A stretch of 60,124 bases of DNA from JAADCS01 sp964473735 (GTDB lineage Bacteria; Hydrothermota; Hydrothermia; LBFQ01). Shown here piece by piece: positions 42,044 to 47,986 of this stretch. A program made the translations under genes and the position numbers. Below the pieces are notes generated by a model. It worked only from the letters and a program-made list of their open reading frames with translations. It ran no database searches and was not told the origin of the DNA. The stretch lies in NCBI GenBank assembly GCA_964473735.1, contig CAYYQD010000003.1:1-60124 (forward strand). The letters run 5' to 3'. Every line of letters begins with the position of its first letter. The stretch's first letter is position 1.

Positions 42044-42712
42044 TCATTTGCGCCCCGCCGTACGGCGGGGCGTTTTTTCGTATACGGCCATCACGTTGCC
42101 GAAGGCCGTGGTGCTGAGATAGACCTTCCGCATACCGCCCACTTCCTCCATGAGTCTGGCGACGTCCTCCTCCGTATACAGGCACACCTCACCGCTTATA
42201 TCGTACCTGCGACCCACATCGGGGGGCAGGGGGGACCACCGCTCCTCAACGGGCAGATCCCTGTCCGGGTACCCCTCACCTATTGGGGAGTTCAGACCGG
42301 AGAAGGAGAGGAAGAACCTCCCTCCGGGGAGGGTGCGGTTCCGAAGGACCTTAAGGATCCTCACGGCCTCTCTGAACCTGACGTGGTGGAGTACCCTCTC
42401 GGCCACGACCAACCCCACACCCTCGGGCAGGTCCCCGTACCCCATATCCCGGACGTCCATGAGGTGGAACTTTATATCCCCGTACTCCCCCAGACAGGCG
42501 TTTATGCGGGCGTAGTGGGGAGCCAGAGAGGGGTCGGAGTCGTAAAGATAACACCGGAAACCCAGTAGGGCGAGTACGATAGCCAGCCGCCCCCTCCCCG
42601 GTCCCAGCTCAACGCACACCTTAGAAGGGGCTTCCCCCGAGAGGGCGAACCTTATGACCCTCTTTCCTAAGGAGCTGACCCTCCGCTGCCCTACGTCTAT
42701 ACCCTTTCCCAT
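42044..42712 (-). CDS. SAM-dependent methyltransferase
   Basis: A 222-residue class I methyltransferase. Motif I is VCVELGPGRGRLAIVLAL, motif II CYLYDSD, and a post-I block reads KFHLMDVRDMG; LVVAERVLHHV and RTLPGGRFFLSFSG follow. Substrate unknown. Possible starts are ATG 42712 and TTG 42715; both lie at the end of the T-tract of a terminator-like hairpin behind nuoC, so expression may depend on read-through. Its 3' end overlaps the opposing terminator at 42051-42078. Confidence 0.85.
   Translation of the reverse strand: MGKGIDVGQRRVSSLGKRVIRFALSGEAPSKVCVELGPGRGRLAIVLALLGFRCYLYDSDPSLAPHYARINACLGEYGDIKFHLMDVRDMGYGDLPEGVGLVVAERVLHHVRFREAVRILKVLRNRTLPGGRFFLSFSGLNSPIGEGYPDRDLPVEERWSPLPPDVGRRYDISGEVCLYTEEDVARLMEEVGGMRKVYLSTTAFGNVMAVYEKTPRRTAGRK
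42051..42078 (+). terminator. rho-independent terminator ending the exbB unit
   Basis: The 22-nt dyad CGCCCCGCCGTACGGCGGGGCG is followed by TTTTTT. It also encodes the last residues (PRRTAGRK) of the convergent methyltransferase gene. Confidence 0.93.
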
Positions 42713-42738
42713 CAAAAGAGGGGGCCGGGAGGCCCCCC
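42711..42738 (-). terminator. terminator-like hairpin between nuoC and methyltransferase
   Basis: On the minus strand GGGGGCC-TCCC-GGCCCCC is followed by TCTTTTGATG; the T-tract runs into the methyltransferase start codon. It may partly terminate the esterase-nuoC transcript or act as an attenuator. Confidence 0.7.
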
Positions 42739-42742
42739 GACC

Positions 42743-43231
42743 TCACCTGTTGGGCGGCAGGTTATCCCAGCGGCGCAGGGCGTAGTCCTTTCGCAGCGGG
42801 TGGCCGTTGAACCCCTCCCAGAGCAGTATCCTCTCAAGGTTGGGATGTCCGGCGAACTTTATGCCGAACATGTCGTACACCTCCCGCTCGTGCCAGTTCG
42901 CCCCCTTGTAGATGTGGGAGACGGAGGGTACGGCCTCCCCGTCGTCCACGGCCACCTTGAAGCGTATCCTGTCCCGGTGGTGGGTGGAGTAGAGGTGATA
43001 CACCACCTCAAACCTCTTTTTGTGGGGTAGGGGGGTGGCCCTCCACCCCAGATAGTCCACGGCCGTTATATACACGAAGAGGTCAAAGCCCAAGACGTCC
43101 CGGGCGAACTTGAGGACGTCCCCTATAACCTCCTTGGCCACGTACACGGTCGTGAAGTCCTTACTCTCCACCTCGGGGCCCACCTTGTCCCCGAAGTTGG
43201 CGTGGAGGGTGGGAAAGAGGTTCCTACTCAT
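42743..43231 (-). CDS. nuoC: NADH-quinone oxidoreductase subunit C
   Basis: A 162-residue 30-kDa subunit of complex I (peripheral arm). The diagnostic region is intact: PSVSHIYKGANWHEREVYDMFGIKFAGHP, then ERILLWEGFNGHPLRKDY, here listed in order. Related subunits occur in group 4 hydrogenases, but the ending is typical of NuoC. It is not beside nuoB or nuoD; its neighbours are a lipoprotein esterase, whose stop it overlaps by 8 nt, and a methyltransferase. nuoH is 31 kb away on the other strand. Confidence 0.94.
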   Translation of the reverse strand: MSRNLFPTLHANFGDKVGPEVESKDFTTVYVAKEVIGDVLKFARDVLGFDLFVYITAVDYLGWRATPLPHKKRFEVVYHLYSTHHRDRIRFKVAVDDGEAVPSVSHIYKGANWHEREVYDMFGIKFAGHPNLERILLWEGFNGHPLRKDYALRRWDNLPPNR

Positions 43232-44564
43232 AGTCGTTTCCCTCCGTTTCGTCGTAATCTCCAGCCTTTATATCCTCCCCCTTAAGGGCGCGGTTTATGA
43301 AGGTAAAGGACTTCTTAAGCCTCACGTACAGCCACGTGCTGTGGAGCCCGGGGAAGAGCTCCGCGGGGTAGCCTATGGCTCCGTCAAACTCCACATATAC
43401 GAGGTTATCCCTCGGAAAACCTTTGTCCAACAGAGCCTGCTTAAAGCCCCTGTTGTGGGAGAGTAGGGTTAGCTCGTCCTTCTTACCCACGTCTATATAC
43501 ACCTTGGTGTTCCTGAAGGCGGCGGCGTCCCTGACCAGGGCGGTGTCTATGAGGGTCTGGGGGTCGTGGTAGGCCTTCCATACGCAGTAGGTCTCCGTGA
43601 GGGCCCTCTTGGTGAAGTTGTCGGGGAGGGCGGGGTCAACGCAGGAAGCCAGCGGTTTGCCGGCGGTGTCGTACGTGAAGGGGAACCTGACACCCACGCA
43701 CAGCTTCATGCTCATGGCGGTCAGGGTGTCAAGGAGGACCTCTCCGTTCGTGGAGTCAAGGCCGTTGGGGGAATAAAAGCAGTTATCAATCACCCTCCAA
43801 TCGGTGGGGTCCTGATAGGCGACTATGCGGGGGCTGAAGGCCGCGGAGAGACCGTTGCCCAGTGTGGCCCATATCCTCTCCCTGCCCAAGTAGTCCTTTA
43901 TCCAGAGGGGTAGCCTGCGGTTGCTGAAGTCGGAGAGCATACTGTCAATGATATTAACGTCTATGAGGGAATCAAAGGCCAGAGGTCCGGAGTGGAGAGC
44001 GACGGCCTTGAACTTACCCGGGTACTTGAGCCATAGCTTGGCGGAACCGTAGGAGCCCATGGACAGACCCATAATGGCCCTCTTGGTGGTGTCTATGGGG
44101 TACCGCCGCTCTATCTGGGGCATGAGGCTGTCCATTACGTAGGTCTCGTAGAGACCAAATACGGGGAATGGGGCGTAGGAGTTGGAGGAGGGGTCGTAGA
44201 GGAGGCTGTTGGTGTAGAAGGAGCCTCCGACGAGGTTGCGGCCGTCCGGCATCACCACTATCACGGGGTCCATCTGTCCGGTGGAGATCATGTGATCCAG
44301 AATCTCATGAACGCCGTTGAAGTAAATGTAGGTGCGGTAATCCCCTCCGAAGCCGTGGAGCATGTAAATGACGGGATACTTCTTGTTGGGGTCGTAGTTG
44401 GGTGGAAGATAGACCAGGACCTTAGTATTCACTATGCCCATCGTGGGGTCAACGTTTATGCTCACCTCCTCGTAGGTTCCGTGATTGACGGTTATCTCTT
44501 CGGTCTTCTTACATCCCTGCAGGATGAGGAAACCCCCTAAAAAGTACAGGACCACTTTACGCAT
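43224..44564 (-). CDS. lipoprotein esterase (EstD/feruloyl-esterase-like alpha/beta hydrolase)
   Basis: A 446-residue predicted lipoprotein (signal VLYFLGGFLILQGC). The hydrolase domain belongs to the putative-esterase family: VLVYLPPNYDPNKKYPVIYMLHGFGG, VVMPDGRN, the nucleophile elbow MGLSMGSYGSA (GxSxG), and a late His in PGLHSTW. Between the elbow and the His is a 150-residue insert with no match I recognise. Likely acts on acyl or feruloyl esters at the cell surface. ATG at 44564 with TATAAT 8 nt upstream. Overlaps nuoC, an unusual pairing. Confidence 0.83.
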   Translation of the reverse strand: MRKVVLYFLGGFLILQGCKKTEEITVNHGTYEEVSINVDPTMGIVNTKVLVYLPPNYDPNKKYPVIYMLHGFGGDYRTYIYFNGVHEILDHMISTGQMDPVIVVMPDGRNLVGGSFYTNSLLYDPSSNSYAPFPVFGLYETYVMDSLMPQIERRYPIDTTKRAIMGLSMGSYGSAKLWLKYPGKFKAVALHSGPLAFDSLIDVNIIDSMLSDFSNRRLPLWIKDYLGRERIWATLGNGLSAAFSPRIVAYQDPTDWRVIDNCFYSPNGLDSTNGEVLLDTLTAMSMKLCVGVRFPFTYDTAGKPLASCVDPALPDNFTKRALTETYCVWKAYHDPQTLIDTALVRDAAAFRNTKVYIDVGKKDELTLLSHNRGFKQALLDKGFPRDNLVYVEFDGAIGYPAELFPGLHSTWLYVRLKKSFTFINRALKGEDIKAGDYDETEGNDYE

Positions 44565-44572
44565 AGGCTGGG

Positions 44573-44578
44573 ATTATA
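44573..44578 (-). promoter_or_regulatory. -10 element TATAAT, 8 nt before esterase gene
   Basis: Leaderless promoter for the esterase-nuoC unit. Confidence 0.75.
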
Positions 44579-44736
44579 CTGGTGAAGGGTTGAGGTACGT
44601 CCTCCACCCCGGGGAACGTTGGCCGTCGGGAGCTCCGGGAGGCAACGCTCGCGTATAAATCGTACAATACTGGTGCGAATTTCAACGTCCGTCCATGCCC
44701 TTGGAAACGTATCCCGGGATTTTCATATAGTATTCA
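44579..44736. other. intergenic DNA upstream of the peroxiredoxin control region
   Basis: About 160 nt with no gene seen. A TATAAA/TACAAT-like sequence lies near 44656-44669 but no RNA structure is evident. Confidence 0.4.
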
Positions 44737-44757
44737 AATTTATGACGAATTTATGAC
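44737..44757 (+). promoter_or_regulatory. tandem direct repeat AATTTATGAC upstream of peroxiredoxin
   Basis: Two identical decamers at 44737-44746 and 44748-44757, 11 bp apart, one DNA helical turn. They lie 55-75 bp before the promoter hexamer, a plausible activator site. Confidence 0.55.
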
Positions 44758-44784
44758 ACATACACCGTATAAATCTCCCAAAAA

Positions 44785-44801
44785 CCGACCTTAGGGGTCG
44801 G
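44785..44801 (+). promoter_or_regulatory. dyad CCGACC/GGTCGG at the -35 position
   Basis: Perfect 6-bp inverted repeat around TTAGG, centred about 20 nt before the TAGAAT hexamer, so it covers the -35 region; possible repressor operator. Confidence 0.5.
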
Positions 44802-44811
44802 GATTCGGCCT

Positions 44812-44817
44812 TAGAAT
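44812..44817 (+). promoter_or_regulatory. -10 element TAGAAT of peroxiredoxin gene
   Basis: Here the hexamer is 26 nt from the ATG and a full GGAGGT site lies between, so this mRNA has a leader, unlike most others in the window. Confidence 0.7.
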
Positions 44818-44843
44818 ATCCTCTTCAAAAAGGAGGTAAGAAG

Positions 44844-45488
44844 ATGAAGCTGATAGGCGATAGGTTTCCGGAGCTTGAGGTGGATACCACCCACGGCAGG
44901 ATAAAGCTCCCGGAGCACTTCTCCGGGAAGTGGTTCATCCTCTTTAGCCATCCCGCCGACTTCACTCCCGTCTGTACGACGGAGTTCTACTCCTTCCAGA
45001 AACACTACGACGAGTTCCGCTCCTTGGGTGCCGAGCTGATAGGCCTCTCCGTGGATCAGGTCTTCTCCCACATCAAGTGGGCGGAGTGGATAGAGGAGAA
45101 GCTCGGTCTGAAGATAGAGTTCCCCATAATCGCGGACCACACCCTTGACGTGTCCAGGGAGCTGGGTCTGATACATCCCAACAAGGATACGACCACCGTG
45201 CGGGCCGTCTTCTTCGTGGACCCCAACGCCATAATCCGCGCCATCATATACTACCCGCAGGAGATAGGTCGGAGCATCCCCGAGATAGTGCGCGTCCTCA
45301 AGGCCCTGAAGACCTTTGATGAGAAGAAGCTGGCCGTGCCCGCCAACTGGCCACAGAACGAGCTCATAGGGGACGGTCTCATAGTGCCACCGGCCAAGAG
45401 CGTAGAGGACGCTAAGAAGAGGTTGGAGGCCGCCCAGAAGGGCGAGTACGAGTGCTACGACTGGTGGTTCTGCCACAAGAAAGTCTGA
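44844..45488 (+). CDS. 1-Cys/Prx6-type peroxiredoxin
   Basis: A 214-residue thiol peroxidase reducing hydrogen peroxide and alkyl hydroperoxides in the cytoplasm. The peroxidatic Cys44 is in HPADFTPVCTTEF. The C-terminus ECYDWWFCHKK carries Cys204 and Cys210, the arrangement of thermophile Prx6 enzymes such as that of Aeropyrum, where the pair supports resolution. The extended C-terminal domain is present at full length. It has a strong Shine-Dalgarno (AAAAGGAGGTAAG), an upstream direct repeat and a dyad, so it is probably regulated; a terminator follows directly. Confidence 0.95.
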   Translation: MKLIGDRFPELEVDTTHGRIKLPEHFSGKWFILFSHPADFTPVCTTEFYSFQKHYDEFRSLGAELIGLSVDQVFSHIKWAEWIEEKLGLKIEFPIIADHTLDVSRELGLIHPNKDTTTVRAVFFVDPNAIIRAIIYYPQEIGRSIPEIVRVLKALKTFDEKKLAVPANWPQNELIGDGLIVPPAKSVEDAKKRLEAAQKGEYECYDWWFCHKKV

Positions 45489-45510
45489 GGTAGAGGTATC
45501 CGAGGCTACG

Positions 45511-45539
45511 GGGGGCCACGGCCCCCCGTTTTCTTTTTG
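45511..45539 (+). terminator. rho-independent terminator after peroxiredoxin gene
   Basis: GGGGGGCC-AC-GGCCCCCC followed by a T-rich tract (GTTTTCTTTTT). Ends the single-gene peroxiredoxin unit. Confidence 0.92.
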
Positions 45540-45560
45540 ACTTTGCGGCACCATCACCTT

Positions 45561-45566
45561 TAAAAT
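45561..45566 (+). promoter_or_regulatory. -10 element TAAAAT, 9 nt before start at 45576
   Basis: Leaderless promoter of the lipoprotein-DUF1858-cinA-like unit. Confidence 0.65.
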
Positions 45567-45575
45567 TCCCTTACC

Positions 45576-46373
45576 ATGCGTAGGATACTTTTGACTCTCG
45601 CTGTGCTGGGTCTCGTGGCGTCCTGTAAGAAGAGCCCCACGGGGCCGGAGCCGGGACCCGGGCCTTCCCCATCTCCCACCCCCACGCCGGAGAGTACGGT
45701 CGTCTACTTCGGTCTGGACAGTACCTTTATCTACAGGGACAGCACCTATATATTCAGCTCGGACAGCTCCTCCGTAGACACGCTCAAGCGCACCTTCTTT
45801 GATGCCATAACTTCGGGTACGTTCCTTATGGTTCCCTTCAGGGATTCCACCTACTCCAGCGGTCAGGTCAGGGACGACACCTTCAAAGTCAGCGGCGACT
45901 CCCTGTACCTCCGCATAAGGTTCAGTATGGACACCATAAGCCTGGGTGTGGTTCTGGACTACCTGGTGGGCGTTAAGCCCCTTGAGGTGGGTCAGACGTG
46001 GTCGCCTCTAAGGACGACCACCTACCCCCTGACGGACTCCCTGATAAGCCCCCAGACCGGATGTACCCTGTTCGTCTATTTTGACTCCCTGAAGATAGAC
46101 TCCTCCCGGGCCCACGTGCAGGATACCCTCACCGTTACCACGCCCCTTGACACCTACACGGGCGCCTACAGGGTGATATACGAGAACTACCTCAACCTAT
46201 TCTTCCACACGCAGGGGTGTTTAACCCTTAACGGTTCGGCCAGCATAACCATGAAGGACACCTCCTACTACAAGACGTACTACGGTCTCGTACGGTCGGA
46301 CGTCTTTACGAAGGTCGTATCGCTGGTCAGTACGGACTCCACGAAGGTACACAGGGTGCTGGTGGGGAGGTGA
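45576..46373 (+). CDS. lipoprotein of unknown function
   Basis: A 265-residue predicted lipoprotein (RRILLTLAVLGLVASCKKS). A Pro-rich linker (GPEPGPGPSPSPTPTPE) leads to a beta-rich domain full of Ser, Thr and Asp with no motif I recognise (DSTFIYRDSTYIF, VGVKPLEVGQTWSPL). The GQTW phrase occurs in many extracytoplasmic lipoproteins of FCB bacteria. It is the first gene of a three-gene unit and overlaps the DUF1858 gene by 4 nt, though no functional link is evident. Confidence 0.75.
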   Translation: MRRILLTLAVLGLVASCKKSPTGPEPGPGPSPSPTPTPESTVVYFGLDSTFIYRDSTYIFSSDSSSVDTLKRTFFDAITSGTFLMVPFRDSTYSSGQVRDDTFKVSGDSLYLRIRFSMDTISLGVVLDYLVGVKPLEVGQTWSPLRTTTYPLTDSLISPQTGCTLFVYFDSLKIDSSRAHVQDTLTVTTPLDTYTGAYRVIYENYLNLFFHTQGCLTLNGSASITMKDTSYYKTYYGLVRSDVFTKVVSLVSTDSTKVHRVLVGR

Positions 46374-46615
46374 GCATGGAGATCACGGCCGACACGACGG
46401 TTGAGGAGGTCGTCCTGCGGTACCCTGACTCCGTGGATATCTTCTTTAAGTACGGTATCCCCGCCATAGCCTGTGGCTCCCCCATCTGGGGTACGATAGG
46501 GGAGAACGCCGAGAAGTACGGGGTTGAGGACCTGGAGGGTCTCCTCAGGGAGCTGAACGAGTTGGCCCGTAGTAAGGGAGGTAAGATAGACATCAGGCTG
46601 ACGCCCGGTACGTGA
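46370..46615 (+). CDS. DUF1858-domain protein
   Basis: An 81-residue single DUF1858 domain, related to the N-terminal part of ScdA/Ric iron-sulfur repair proteins: ITADTTVEEVVLRYPDSVDIFFKYGI and a single Cys in AIACGSPIWGTI. Usual partners are hybrid-cluster or hemerythrin-like proteins, none here. Possibly linked to redox or iron-sulfur stress. Shine-Dalgarno GGGAGGTGA, 4-nt overlap with the upstream lipoprotein and with the CinA-like gene. Confidence 0.85.
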   Translation: MSMEITADTTVEEVVLRYPDSVDIFFKYGIPAIACGSPIWGTIGENAEKYGVEDLEGLLRELNELARSKGGKIDIRLTPGT

Positions 46616-47088
46616 TGGAGGACCTGCGGTGCCTTAAGAGGGTGATGGTGGGTGAGGGCCTTACGGTTGCGACGGCCGAGTCCTGTACGGGTGGGGCCCT
46701 CGCCCATACCCTGACCTCAATTCCCGGTTCCTCGGACTACTTCCGGGGTGGGGTGGTGGCTTACTCCACGGACGTAAAGGTCAGGCTCCTCGGGGTCAGA
46801 GAGGAGACCGTGAGAGAGTTCTCCGTATACTCCGTTCAGACGGTCAGGGAAATGGCCTACGGGGTAAGGGACCTTATGGGTACGGACGTTGCCATAGCCA
46901 CGAGCGGTGAGTTCAACGGTAGGGGGTACTTCTTCTACTGCATCATCACACCGGAGGGTGAGGAGACGGGCAGGGTAGAGGTGGAAGGGGATAGGGTCGC
47001 CATGAAGGAGGAGGCCGTCAGGTTCCTGTTGAGGAGGTTACTCCTACTACTCCTCAGGTCCCGACCTTATAGTACTTCGGGTCCTTAG
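46612..47088 (+). CDS. CinA C-terminal family amidohydrolase (PncC-like)
   Basis: A 158-residue protein of the CinA C-terminal/PncC family (nicotinamide-nucleotide amidase): LTVATAESCTGGALAHTLTSIPGSSDYFRGGVVAYS in order, with the catalytic Ser of the AESCTGG motif, then KVRLLGVREETVRE. The usual late motif GPxGGxxxKPVG is altered (ATSGEFNGRGYFFYC), so activity is less sure. It would recycle deamidated pyridine nucleotides. ATGATG overlap with the DUF1858 gene; the last 35 nt overlap the end of convergent fabD. Confidence 0.85.
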   Translation: MMEDLRCLKRVMVGEGLTVATAESCTGGALAHTLTSIPGSSDYFRGGVVAYSTDVKVRLLGVREETVREFSVYSVQTVREMAYGVRDLMGTDVAIATSGEFNGRGYFFYCIITPEGEETGRVEVEGDRVAMKEEAVRFLLRRLLLLLLRSRPYSTSGP

Positions 47089-47986
47089 GCTCGGCCACTA
47101 TCCGGTCCGTTATCTGGGAGACTAAACCTGTCAGGACCCTCCCCGGACCTACCTCCCACATCCTCCCCACTCCCATCCCCACGGCCTCCTTAACCATATC
47201 CACGAATCGCACCGGGGAGGATAGCTGACGGGAAACGGCCCGTTTTACCTCCTCGGCCGTCGTGGCCACCTTCCCGGTGGTGTTCATGATGATGGGGACG
47301 ACGGGGTCCCGGAACTTTATCCCATCCAGCACCTTTGCCAGCCTCTCCGAGGCGTCCTTAACTAAGGGAGAGTGGGAGGCGAAGCTTATCTTCAGTCTTA
47401 CGGCCCTGACGCGGGCCCTCATCCTTCTGGCCTGTTTCTCTACGAACTCCACCACCTTCTCCAGATCCACCCTGTACCCCGATAGCACGACCTGTTTGGG
47501 GGAGTTGTAGTTAGAGATGACCACCTTACCGGGGGATAACCTGCGGAGTATATCCTCCACCATCCGCAGGACGTTCTCCCCTAAGAGCGCCACCATACCC
47601 CCCTCGCCACCGGAGTTCTCCACTATTATCCTGCCTCTCTCAAGGACGAGGCTCAGGGCCGTTTCAAAGTCTATAACCCCTGCAGCGTACAGTGCGGCGA
47701 GCTCTCCAAGGCTGTGCCCCATAACCACGTCCGGACCCCTACCGACGGACAGGGTGTCGTACAGGGCAGCCTCGTACAGGAAGAGGGCCGGGTGGGTGTT
47801 CTCCGTGCGTTTCAGGTCCTCCTCCGTGGCCTCGGTCAGGAGCGGAAGTAGGGAGCGACCCGTTATTCTCTCGGCGCGTCTCACCGTGCTGAGGGCGTCC
47901 GGGTAGGCCTGAAAGAGAAACCTCCCCATCCCCGCGTACTGACTTCCCTGTCCGGGGAAGGCAAAAAGCAGTCTTCCCTCTCTCAT
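47054..47986 (-). CDS. fabD: malonyl CoA-acyl carrier protein transacylase
   Basis: A 310-residue FabD, loading malonyl groups onto ACP for fatty-acid synthesis. Visible: LLFAFPGQGSQYAGMGRFL, the active-site GHSLGELAALYAAGVI, the Arg block VLERGRIIVE, a late His in SFASHSPLV and NTTGKVA. It overlaps infB by 4 nt (ATGA), so the translation-factor unit ends in a lipid gene; rbfA and truB, the normal followers of infB, are missing. A second lipid gene, acpS, lies 35 kb upstream. Confidence 0.95.
   Translation of the reverse strand: MREGRLLFAFPGQGSQYAGMGRFLFQAYPDALSTVRRAERITGRSLLPLLTEATEEDLKRTENTHPALFLYEAALYDTLSVGRGPDVVMGHSLGELAALYAAGVIDFETALSLVLERGRIIVENSGGEGGMVALLGENVLRMVEDILRRLSPGKVVISNYNSPKQVVLSGYRVDLEKVVEFVEKQARRMRARVRAVRLKISFASHSPLVKDASERLAKVLDGIKFRDPVVPIIMNTTGKVATTAEEVKRAVSRQLSSPVRFVDMVKEAVGMGVGRMWEVGPGRVLTGLVSQITDRIVAEPKDPKYYKVGT

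Noticed and set aside
44641..44720. possible small RNA promoter (TATAAA/TACAAT) upstream of peroxiredoxin
   Set aside because: No stable structure or terminator follows before the peroxiredoxin control elements.
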